Shown here in pieces: positions 1 to 8,400 of a stretch of DNA of 12,988 nt. The DNA is from Synergistaceae bacterium (GTDB lineage: Bacteria > Synergistota > Synergistia > Synergistales > Aminobacteriaceae), in contig JAFTBA010000088.1 in the NCBI GenBank assembly GCA_017458545.1, positions 1 through 12,988 of the forward strand, read 5' to 3'. The first letter of the stretch is position 1, and each line of letters begins with the position of its first letter. The notes beneath the pieces were generated by a model. It was not told the origin of the DNA. It saw nothing but the letters and a program-made list of their open reading frames with translations, and did not search any database. The position numbers and the translations under genes were made by a program.

Positions 1-128
1 ATTTTTTATAGGTTAAGCAGGGGTGAAATCCGCTAGCCTATGGCAGTAAAAGCAATAAAAAAATGGCTGGGGCATCAGCCATCGGAGGAGAACCCGTAAG
101 ACACTCGCAAGAGCGCAAGGTTTGTTGA
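1..128 (+). pseudogene. Remnant of a TnpB (IS605 OrfB-like) C-terminus
   Basis: The frame that ends with TGA at 126-128 reads NPLAYGSKSNKK, then MAGASAIGGEPVRHSQERK, then VC and stop. The stretch ASAIGGEPVRHSQER resembles the variable tail of many TnpB proteins (an 'A-G-E-VRP' pattern) that lies beyond the RuvC and zinc-ribbon domains. In this same frame TAG at 9-11 and TGA at 24-26 interrupt the reading, and the other two plus frames are also stopped by about 36. Either the gene has decayed or frameshifted here, or the real tnpB stops at one of these codons and the tail is now only part of the noncoding RNA. TnpB is an RNA-guided DNA nuclease. No catalytic residues are in the window, so activity cannot be judged. 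Confidence 0.42.
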
Positions 129-168
129 TACCAGAATCCCCCGCCTTTAGGCGTGGGGAGTATGTCAA
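1..168 (+). mobile_element. Right end of an IS200/IS605-family (IS1341-like) element, cut by the window edge
   Basis: This is the plus-strand segment leading up to the rpoC terminator. Its last part is a GC-rich hairpin, CCCCCGCC (138-145), loop TTTA, GGCGTGGGG (150-158), with one bulged T, followed by GAGTATGTCAA. Elements of the IS200/IS605 family typically end in a short subterminal hairpin followed by a TCAA-like cleavage tetranucleotide, so I place the element boundary at about 168. A TnpB-like C-terminal reading frame lies just upstream, as expected for this family. These elements have no terminal inverted repeats or target duplications, so none are expected. The left end, any tnpA and the body of tnpB would be left of the window. 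The identification rests on family resemblance of the hairpin and tail, not on a database match. Confidence 0.55.
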
Positions 169-171
169 AGA

Positions 172-204
172 AAATCCCCTCCGTTAAATTTACAGAGGGG
201 ATTT
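172..204 (-). terminator. Rho-independent terminator of rpoBC
   Basis: On the minus strand, AAATCCCCTC (204-195) and GAGGGGATTT (181-172) form a perfect ten-base-pair stem around a 13-base loop. The stem's own T residues run into TTCTTT just downstream. It begins 46 bases after the rpoC stop codon and no gene lies between, so it is the natural end of the rpoBC transcript. On the plus strand the same stem is followed by AACCTG, not a T-run, so termination of transcripts coming from the transposon side should be weaker. Confidence 0.8.
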
Positions 205-250
205 AACCTGTTTGTAGGAGAAAATAAAAATGAAACGTGTTGTAAGCATG

Positions 251-3200
251 TTACTCAGTGAATATATCCCTGCTCTCAATCTTACCGGGCTTCCTGTAAC
301 TGCTGCGTCCTTCAACCCTCTGAGGTTTAGGTCTGGGTCTGCTGTAACCTATACCCCTGAACGCTTCTGCTCCGGTCCCTGCAGGTATCAGATGACCGAT
401 GATAACGTTCTCTTTCAGACCGATTAACGGATCCATCTCTCCTTTAACTGCTGCTCCTGCCAATACCTGTGCTGTCTGCTGGAATGATGCTGCACTCAGG
501 AAACTGTCGGTAGCAAGAGCTGCTTTCGTTATACCGTGAATAAACGGTTTGCACTTAGGAAATTCCCTCATTCTCTGAACGAACGTGTACTCACGGATTA
601 AGTGTACCACTTCTGCCTTTGAATTTGCTGCCCTCACCCAGATTTCAACAGGCTGTCTCCTCACTATTTCGGCTATAACTTCCGGCCTCAATTCAGTTCC
701 GCCCGTTATCTTCATCAGACCCTCGTCTACATATTCTGCCTCATCATCAAATTCTCCGTTTTCTTCACCCTCTTCACGCTCTTCAGCCTCATCAGCTTCT
801 TCTGATGTTGTGTCTTCGGGTTCGGGTTCAGGAGCAGGATTGAAATTAAACACTGCGTTCACGAAAATTTTGTTCTTGAGTTTTGACGCAAGTATTTTCC
901 TGAGAAGGTCTGTCCTCGTAAGCATTATTACTTCTTCGCCGCTGTCAAACTCTAACGTCTCTAACTCTCCAGTTGCAAATGCTTTCAGCACTTCATCATC
1001 AATAACTTTACCTGAAAATTCACCGTTCAGATAAATATCCTTGCCCTTAATCTCCATTGCCTCAAGGGCTTTCATAAGTGCTTCGGCAACGTCTATGTAT
1101 TCTACGGCGTTCCACACTTTTATGTCACGTACTCCGCTCTTGGTTATATCAAAAGCGCTGTCAGCTGTGATGAGTTCATCACGGTTTGCAATAGTTCTTT
1201 TGCCTGAAATTACATCTTCGGCTAACCATTTGACATTTATCATGCGTTCGAGATTTTCGCGGTTCCTTATTCGGACTACTAAAGGTCCGCCTGAAGTTAT
1301 CTTCTTGAGGTCCTCGCGTCCCAAATGGATATTCTTACGGATTTTGCCTTTCTTTTCGGTCTGAACATCGCGGATTAATCTCATTCCGAGCATACGTTTC
1401 CTGAATGCTGTCTTGCCGATTATAACGTCAACTTCCTGACCCTCATGCGAAATCGTAAAAGTTTTCACGGGTGAACCGGGCTTGAGTATCAGTCTCAAAA
1501 GTTCCTCAGTAAGAGGCTGGCCGATATATTTCTCGTAACCGTCCTGAGACCTGTCTATAGCCGTCAGAATATCATTCCTGAAATTTTCAACGGCTCCGTT
1601 AATCCTGCTTTCGTTATCCGAACGGATTTCCTCTTCGAGTTTAGCGATGTCGTCAAGCCATATCATATCGCCTGCTACCAGTGAAGTGTCCCCCTCTTCG
1701 ATAACTCGCACTTTATTGAGCGGAGCTACTTTCCTGAGTATGACTTCAATGTGTTTGTTGTTGATGCTTACTCCCTGTGAATGGTAAACGTATTGAATTT
1801 CATCGACGAGCATTTTCTGAACGGCGTTAATGCCTTCGACCTCAAGCAGCTGCTGAGGGTCAATGCTTCCCTCAGTGAGCGGAGTAAGTCTGTCTACTTC
1901 AAGGCCGGGAACAACAGCTTCTTTGATTTCCTGACCTGAAGGAATTGCGTGTGATAATGTGTTGCCGTCATCGTCCTCGATTATTACTTTGCGTTTACCT
2001 TCAGTGATAACTTCTTTGACATGGCCGTCAAGCCCTGCGAGTATGCAGACTTTTCTGGGTCTTCTGACCTCGAAGAGCTGTTCGATTCTGGGTAAACCCT
2101 GAGTAATATCTTCTGCCGAACGAACTCCGCCTGTATGGAACGTTCTCATAGTGAGCTGAGTACCGGGTTCACCGATTGACTGAGCAGCAACGACTCCGAC
2201 TGCTTCGCCTATGGGGACGAGTTTACGTGATGACAGGTCATGACCGTAGCATTTCTGGCAAACGCCTTTTTTGAGGGCGCAGGCAAGGGGACTTCTGACC
2301 CATACTTCAGCGATACCTGCAGCTTCTATTTTCTTAGCGAGTGCCTCAGTGATAATGTCGCCCGATTTAACGAGTATTTCACCGTCAACAGTTATGTCAT
2401 GAAGCGATGTTCTGCCTGCGATACGTTCAGCGATACCTATCATAACTTTTCCTTCGCTGATTAAAGGCTCAATGCGTATGCCTTTATCAGTACCGCAGTC
2501 ATGTTCAGTGATAATCAAATCCTGCGAGACATCAACGAGTCTTCTGGTTAAATAACCTGACTTAGCTGTTCTGAGTGCAGTGTCAGCGAGACCTTTTCTA
2601 GCGCCGTGAGTCGATATGAAGTACTCAAGCATGTTCATACCCTCACGGAAGTTAGCAGTTATGGGGTAGTCGATAGTTTTGCCCGTAGGGTCTGCCATGA
2701 GACCGCGAATACCAGCCATCTGACCGAGCTGACCTTTTGAACCTCTAGCACCGCTGTCGACCATCATACGGACGGGGTTATCAACGCTCATATGCTGCTC
2801 AATTCTGTCGGCAATATCTTTAGTAGCTTCAGCCCAAAGTTTGCTCTTCTGGTCTAAATACTCATCGTAAGTCAGCAAACCCATCTCGTAGTTGTCTTTA
2901 GCGATGTCGTCCTCAGCCTGAGTAGCGCGTGTAATTTCAGATTTTTCGTCAGGTATTCTGACTGCCTGAACAGCGAAACTGATACCGCTTCTTGCAGCCC
3001 AGTGATAGCCGAGAGATTTTATTTCGTCGAGCATTTCAACGACTGTGGGTCTGTCTACTTTGTCATAGGCATCATCGAGCAGTCTGCCTATTTTCTTTTT
3101 GCCTAACTGGTCATTAACAAACCTGAGCTGTTCTGCGATTCTCGTGTTGAACATTACGCGTCCGGGGCTGGTCTCGAAGAACACTGTGTGAGGTTCGCCC

Positions 3201-5452
3201 TCAATATCCTCGAAACTGTCGACGATTACAGCCTCATTGTTGAGTATATATTTTCTGCGTCCTGCAGGGTGTCCCCATTCTTCGGGATTTTCCCTGAGCC
3301 AGATTTTAGCGTTAACGTGGACGATTCCGTGAGAGATTGCCGACATAACATCGTCCATGTTCATGAAGTGCTTGCCTTCACCCTGAAGACCGCTCCTCAT
3401 ATCAGTGAGGTAATAGACACCGAGAACGATGTCCTGTGTCGGTGTAACGACAGGTCTGCCGCTAGCAGGTGAAAGCAGGTTGTTAGCTGAGAGCATGAGG
3501 AGTCTTGCTTCAGCCTGAGACTCAATGCTCAAAGGAACGTGAACGGCCATCTGGTCGCCGTCAAAGTCAGCGTTGAAAGCGGTGCAGACCATAGGATGAA
3601 GGCGTATAGCTTTTCCCTCCATCAGCACGGGTTCAAACGCCTGAATACCCAAACGGTGAAGCGTAGGTGCTCTGTTGAGCATGACGGGATGATCCTTGAT
3701 GATGTTTTCGAGTATCTCCCAAATTTCGCTGCCGCCCTTTTCGATTCTGCGTTTAGCATTCTTAACGTTAGGAGCGAGATTTCTCTCAACGAGTCTGCGA
3801 ATAACAAACGGCTTGAAAAGTTCGAGAGCCATCTGTTTAGGAAGACCGCACTGGTAAATTTTGAGCTGAGGGCCTATGACTATGACCGAGCGTCCTGAAT
3901 AGTCAACACGTTTACCGAGTAAGTTCTGGCGGAAACGTCCCTTTTTGCCTCTGAGCAGGTCAGTTAGACTCTTGAGCGGTCTGTTACCTGCGCCGAGAAC
4001 GGCTTTGCCTACTCTGCCGTTGTCGATGAGAGCGTCAACGCATTCCTGTAACATACGTTTTTCGTTACGTATGATGATTTCGGGAGCGTTGAGAGCCTGT
4101 AACTTTTTGAGTCTGTTATTGCGGTTAATGACGCGCCTGTAGAGGTCATTGAGGTCGCTTGTTGCGAAGCGTCCGCCGTCGAGCTGAACGAGGGGTCTCA
4201 AGTCTGGGGGTATTACGGGCAGCACTGTGAGTATCATTGACTGAGGGAGCGAATCGCTTTTCCTGAAGTCCTCCGTAACCTGAAGACGTTTAATGAGTTT
4301 GCGTTTTTTCTGACCTGTAGCATCAGCGATCTGTTCCCTTAATGAATCGGCGAGCCAGTCCAAATCGAGTCTGTTGATTAACGCCAGTACTCCGTCAGCG
4401 CCTATTCCTGCCGAGAATTTTTCATCATAAGCACTGCATAATTTCTGCTGATGTTCAAAGATAACATCGCCCTGTTCAAATGGTGATTTCCCTGCGAGTA
4501 TTACGAGGTGGCAGGGGTCATCAACGACAGTACTGCACTGTTCATCTTCGCCTTTGTCCTTTAAGTCGGGGAACAGTTCGGGATAAAGCTCATGAGCTTT
4601 TCTGAGTTCGGTCTCAGATAAAATTTTCCCTTTCGACAGCTCGATACCGTCAACTATGGCTTTCACTGCATTGATTACAATGAAAGCGTCATTATTGCCG
4701 ACCTTAGCGCGTTCGGCAGTTTCGGGAGCTTTTGACGCAGGGACTACGGCACCTGCTTCAAGTCCTAATTCTTCTGAACGTTCTTTGAGCACGAAAGCAG
4801 GTTCAACCTTGAGGCTCTCATCGCCGAACTCAGTTTTGTATTTCGAGACCTGAGCCGATGAGATAATATCACCTACATTAAGCGGAATACTCAGCACTTC
4901 GTCTATCATGTAGGCTTTCTCGCACCTGAAATCCTTATCGTAATGCTCATGGATTTTCATTTCAGTTACGGGTATAACTGCTCCTACTGAGACTATATCG
5001 GGTCTGCCTGTCGCAGTAACTTTGAATGCTTTTTCGGGTTTTTTGAGCGGTGCAAAATATATTACCCTCTCCAAATCCTTTGCGCTTGTTCCCAGCAAAA
5101 GGCTTAATCTGCTGGGTATGCCTCTCAAGTACCAGATGTGTACTACCGGTACTGCAAGGTCAATATGTCCCATTCTTTCGCGGCGGACTCTGTTGTCAGT
5201 AACTTCTACACCGCAGTGTTCGCAGATAACGCCTTTGAACTTAGGGCCTGAACGTTTGTATTTACCGCATTTGCATTCGTAGCTTCTTGTAGGGCCGAAT
5301 ATCCTTTCGCAGAACAGGCCGTCAGTTTCGGGGCGTAAAGTTCTGTAATTTATCGTCTCTGGTTTAAGCACTTCACCTTTTGAGATTGCATGTATTCTTT
5401 CGGGGGTTGCTAATTTAATTCTTACTCCTGTAATTTCTTTTCTTCTGGCCAA
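251..5452 (-). CDS. rpoC: DNA-directed RNA polymerase subunit beta' (RpoC), 1733 residues
   Basis: RpoC is the catalytic clamp subunit of RNA polymerase. Visible landmarks are: zinc site 1 (C60, C62, C77, C80); the lid/rudder region with KRVDYSGRSVI near 515; the active-site Mg motif NADFDGDQM with D629, D631 and D633; the bridge-helix region with DSGARGSKGQLG near 900; zinc site 2 (C986, C1058, C1065, C1068); and the trigger loop QSIGEPGTQLTMRTFHTGG at 1091-1109. The trigger loop carries no SI3 insertion. The protein is much longer than the roughly 1200-1400 residues of Firmicutes and Proteobacteria. One extra block lies at about 136-345 and a second at about 1262-1632. The second includes an acidic stretch at 1541-1578, before the conserved C-terminal ITKAALATDSFLSAASFQQT. 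The start is TTG at 5452-5450, two bases after the rpoB stop. The next in-frame Met is residue 94, past zinc site 1, so TTG is required. The gene is cotranscribed with rpoB and ends at the hairpin at 172-204. Confidence 0.98.
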   Translation of the reverse strand: MARRKEITGVRIKLATPERIHAISKGEVLKPETINYRTLRPETDGLFCERIFGPTRSYECKCGKYKRSGPKFKGVICEHCGVEVTDNRVRRERMGHIDLAVPVVHIWYLRGIPSRLSLLLGTSAKDLERVIYFAPLKKPEKAFKVTATGRPDIVSVGAVIPVTEMKIHEHYDKDFRCEKAYMIDEVLSIPLNVGDIISSAQVSKYKTEFGDESLKVEPAFVLKERSEELGLEAGAVVPASKAPETAERAKVGNNDAFIVINAVKAIVDGIELSKGKILSETELRKAHELYPELFPDLKDKGEDEQCSTVVDDPCHLVILAGKSPFEQGDVIFEHQQKLCSAYDEKFSAGIGADGVLALINRLDLDWLADSLREQIADATGQKKRKLIKRLQVTEDFRKSDSLPQSMILTVLPVIPPDLRPLVQLDGGRFATSDLNDLYRRVINRNNRLKKLQALNAPEIIIRNEKRMLQECVDALIDNGRVGKAVLGAGNRPLKSLTDLLRGKKGRFRQNLLGKRVDYSGRSVIVIGPQLKIYQCGLPKQMALELFKPFVIRRLVERNLAPNVKNAKRRIEKGGSEIWEILENIIKDHPVMLNRAPTLHRLGIQAFEPVLMEGKAIRLHPMVCTAFNADFDGDQMAVHVPLSIESQAEARLLMLSANNLLSPASGRPVVTPTQDIVLGVYYLTDMRSGLQGEGKHFMNMDDVMSAISHGIVHVNAKIWLRENPEEWGHPAGRRKYILNNEAVIVDSFEDIEGEPHTVFFETSPGRVMFNTRIAEQLRFVNDQLGKKKIGRLLDDAYDKVDRPTVVEMLDEIKSLGYHWAARSGISFAVQAVRIPDEKSEITRATQAEDDIAKDNYEMGLLTYDEYLDQKSKLWAEATKDIADRIEQHMSVDNPVRMMVDSGARGSKGQLGQMAGIRGLMADPTGKTIDYPITANFREGMNMLEYFISTHGARKGLADTALRTAKSGYLTRRLVDVSQDLIITEHDCGTDKGIRIEPLISEGKVMIGIAERIAGRTSLHDITVDGEILVKSGDIITEALAKKIEAAGIAEVWVRSPLACALKKGVCQKCYGHDLSSRKLVPIGEAVGVVAAQSIGEPGTQLTMRTFHTGGVRSAEDITQGLPRIEQLFEVRRPRKVCILAGLDGHVKEVITEGKRKVIIEDDDGNTLSHAIPSGQEIKEAVVPGLEVDRLTPLTEGSIDPQQLLEVEGINAVQKMLVDEIQYVYHSQGVSINNKHIEVILRKVAPLNKVRVIEEGDTSLVAGDMIWLDDIAKLEEEIRSDNESRINGAVENFRNDILTAIDRSQDGYEKYIGQPLTEELLRLILKPGSPVKTFTISHEGQEVDVIIGKTAFRKRMLGMRLIRDVQTEKKGKIRKNIHLGREDLKKITSGGPLVVRIRNRENLERMINVKWLAEDVISGKRTIANRDELITADSAFDITKSGVRDIKVWNAVEYIDVAEALMKALEAMEIKGKDIYLNGEFSGKVIDDEVLKAFATGELETLEFDSGEEVIMLTRTDLLRKILASKLKNKIFVNAVFNFNPAPEPEPEDTTSEEADEAEEREEGEENGEFDDEAEYVDEGLMKITGGTELRPEVIAEIVRRQPVEIWVRAANSKAEVVHLIREYTFVQRMREFPKCKPFIHGITKAALATDSFLSAASFQQTAQVLAGAAVKGEMDPLIGLKENVIIGHLIPAGTGAEAFRGIGYSRPRPKPQRVEGRSSYRKPGKIESRDIFTE

Positions 5453-5468
5453 GTCTAAATATCCTCCT
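5450..5468 (-). promoter_or_regulatory. rpoC ribosome binding site inside the rpoB end, with TTG start
   Basis: On the minus strand AGGAGG (5468-5463) sits in the last codons of rpoB, ten bases before the TTG start of rpoC (5452-5450). The rpoB stop TAG (5457-5455) lies between them. A strong Shine-Dalgarno paired with a weak start codon, two bases after the upstream stop, points to translational coupling that keeps beta and beta' synthesis in step. The coupling itself is inferred. Confidence 0.8.
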
Positions 5469-8400
5469 CTACGTCTTCAAATAGTCCCGTACCTGTCCCC
5501 TTACGCATATCATCTTTGAGCATCTCTTCGGTCATGTTCTCCAATTCCTCAGCTGTAGGCTCTGTACTTTCAAACAGCATGTCCGCTATATCTGCTTCAG
5601 CCCTTGAACTCTCTTTGAGTTCGCTCAGAATATTGTTTTCACCGGCCTGTGTATCGCTCTGAGTTTTAGCGCGGTCTTTTTTCGTTCTTGCTTTTCTTGC
5701 TGACGAGAAAACTTCAGGCGGTTTTCCTGCGTAAATGGCTCTGTCGTCATCTTCCATAGGTATATCGCCGTGTGAACCGTCATCAAATTCCACCTCAACA
5801 TCTAGCCCTAATCCCTGAAGTTCCTTAACCAGTACTCTGAAACTTTCGGGAACTCCGGGTTTCACTAGGCTCTGACCTTTGACTATGCGCTCATAAGTCT
5901 TATCACGTCCTCTTATGTCGTCTGATTTTACGGTTAAAATTTCCTGAAGAACGTTAGCAGCTCCGTAGCCTTCCAAAGCCCAGACTTCCATTTCGCCGAA
6001 ACGCTGACCTCCGAACTGAGCTTTACCGCCTAAGGGCTGTTGAGTGATTAAACTGTAAGGTCCTGTTGAACGGGCATGAATTTTGTCGTCAACGAGGTGA
6101 TTAAGTTTGAGCATGTACATACAGCCGATAGTAACTTTTTTGTCCATAGGTCTGCCTGTTCTGCCGTCACGAATAGTAATCATACCGTCTTCAGTGAGGT
6201 CTTTGTACTTAGTGTCAGCGATTTTTCTCATTTCGGAGAATATTTCGTTTTCATTTGCGCCCTCGAAAACAGGAGTAGATACGTACCAATTATTATTGAG
6301 AGCGACGAAGCCCATAATAGTTTCGAGAACCTGTCCTAAGTTCATACGGCTGGGAACGCCTAAAGGGTTAAGCACTACATCAACGGGTGTACCGTCAGGC
6401 AGGTAGGGCATATCCTCAACAGGAAGGACTCTGCTGACAACGCCTTTATTGCCGTGTCTGCCTGCCATTTTGTCGCCGACAGTAATTTTTCTGCGCTGAG
6501 CAACGTAGACTTTCACCGAACGGATAACTCCTGAGCCTAAGCCTTCAGGGTTGGAACGTCTGTCCATCTGTTTAACGGCAACGACTTTTCCCCATGAGCC
6601 GTTAGGAAGTTTGAGGGAGTTGTCGCGTACTTCGCGTGCTTTTTCGCCGAATATAGCTCTGAGTAATTTTTCTTCAGGTGTCTGGTCTGATTCGCCTTTG
6701 GGAGTAACTTTGCCGACGAGAATATCACCTGCAGCTACTTCAGCACCTATGCGGATTATGCCTCCTTCATCGAGGTTGCGCAGCATATCTTCGCCAACGT
6801 TGGGAATATCGCGCGTTATTTCCTCAGCACCTAATTTAGTTTCGCGTGCTTCGATTTCGTATTCTTCGATGTGGACTGAAGAGAACTTATCATCTTTCAC
6901 TAAATTTTCGCTGAGTAAAATAGCGTCTTCAAAGTTGTAACCCTCCCAAGGAACGAAAGCTACAAGAACGTTATGCCCCAGTGCAAGCTCACCGTTATCA
7001 ATGGCCTGACCGTCAGCAATAATATCCCCTTTGAAAATTTCCTCGCCCTTATGGACTAAAGGTCTCTGATGAATGAGAGTTGACTGGTTAGAACGGCGGA
7101 ACTTAATCATATCGTAAGTTCTTTCGCGTCCTTTTTTGTTTTTGACTTTAATGCGGTCGGAGTCAACGTAAGTAACAGTTCCGTCCTCTCTAGCAATGAT
7201 GCACGAGCCTGAGTCTTTAGCGATTCTGTGTTCAATTCCTGTGCCTACTCTGGGTGCTTCAGGGAGCATTAAGGGTACAGCCTGACGCTGCATGTTTGAG
7301 CCCATCAAAGCCCTGTTAGCGTCATCGTGTTCAAGGAACGGGATTAAAGCTGTTGACGGAGAAACAATCTGACGGGGTGAAACGTCCATGTAGTCGACCT
7401 GTTCAACAGGAATAGTAACGATTTCGTCAGCGTGCCTTGTTGGGCATGAATCGCCTGCTATAGTTACGCCGTCAGCCTCAATAGCAGTGTTAGCCATAGC
7501 AACGTAACGTTTATCCTCGTCATCAGCCGAGAGGAGTTCTACTTTGTCAGTTAATTTTCCATCCTCAATTTTTCTTCTGGGAGTAACGAGGAAGCCGTGA
7601 GAGTTGAGGCTTGCATAAGTAGTGAGTGAAGAAACCAAGCCGATGTTAGGTCCTTCAGGAGTTTCAATGGGACAGACTCGTCCGTAGTGTGTGTAATGTA
7701 CATCTCTGGCCTCGAAACCTGCGCGTTCACGGCTGAGACCTCCGGGGCCTAGTGCAGAGAGTCTTCTGCGGTGAGTAACTTCAGCGAGGGGGTTAGTCTG
7801 ATCCATAAACTGCGAGAGCTGGCCTGACCCGAAAAATTCACGCAGACAAGCGGCAATGGGACGTACATTGATTAATTCTTTGCCTGTAACTTCATCGAGG
7901 TTAGGAATAGTAGTCATTCTTTCGCGAACGATGCGCTCCATTCTGAGCAGTCCTATTCTGACCTGATTCTGTAACAGTTCGCCTATTGAACGGACGCGTC
8001 TGTTGCCTAAATGGTCAATATCATCGCTGGGTTTATCCTGATATTTCATTGCGAAGATTTCTTTAACGATTTCAACAACGTCCTCAAGGCTGATTAATCT
8101 TTTGTCCTCAGGCTCAAACATATTGAGTCTTCTGTTGAGTTTATATCGTCCTACTTTGCCGAGTGTGTAACGTCTGGGGTCCTGAAGAAGGCTTCTGAAA
8201 TAATCGCGGGCGTTCTCAATTCTGGCAAGCTCATTGGGCTTTAATTTCCTGAATATATCCTGAATGGCTTCATCAGGGCTTTTTGTTTTGTCAGCTCTGA
8301 GAGTGCGTGCGAGAGCAGGGTCCATATCATAGACTAAGATACCTTCGAGGTTGGAATTATAGAGGCTGTTGATTTTGTCTGTGTAGTCGTCATCTATGAC

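Larger units (their letters stand above)
1..188 (+). ncRNA. Candidate omega-RNA (TnpB guide RNA) with adjacent guide segment
   Basis: In IS605-type elements the guide RNA scaffold covers the 3' end of tnpB and the right end, and the guide is the flanking DNA just after the element. Here several hairpins can be drawn. ATGGCTG (63-69) pairs with CAGCCAT (76-82). CTC and GAG close a GCAA tetraloop around 103-112. The strong right-end hairpin is at 138-158. If the element ends at 168, the guide would begin at 169 and read into AGAAAATCCCCTCCGTTAAA, which is the left half of the rpoC terminator. The 5' limit and the exact boundary (160 or 168) are uncertain. No promoter of its own was identified. 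Confidence 0.4.

Noticed and set aside
230..427. Plus-strand ORF with a TAGGAG-like site before ATG, 65 codons, overlapping the rpoC end
   Set aside because: Most of it is antisense to the conserved RpoC C-terminus, the product has no recognisable features, and the leading part is the rpoC 3' untranslated region.
4970..5100. Possible frameshift or gene fusion in rpoC because of its unusual length
   Set aside because: The frame is continuous, all conserved motifs are in order and in one frame, and the extra length falls at positions where RpoC insertions are known or plausible.
6537..6940. ORFs on other frames inside rpoB and rpoC, such as 6551-6940 plus and 6537-6728 minus
   Set aside because: They lie wholly inside highly conserved polymerase coding sequence, have no ribosome binding sites worth noting and encode low-complexity shadows.
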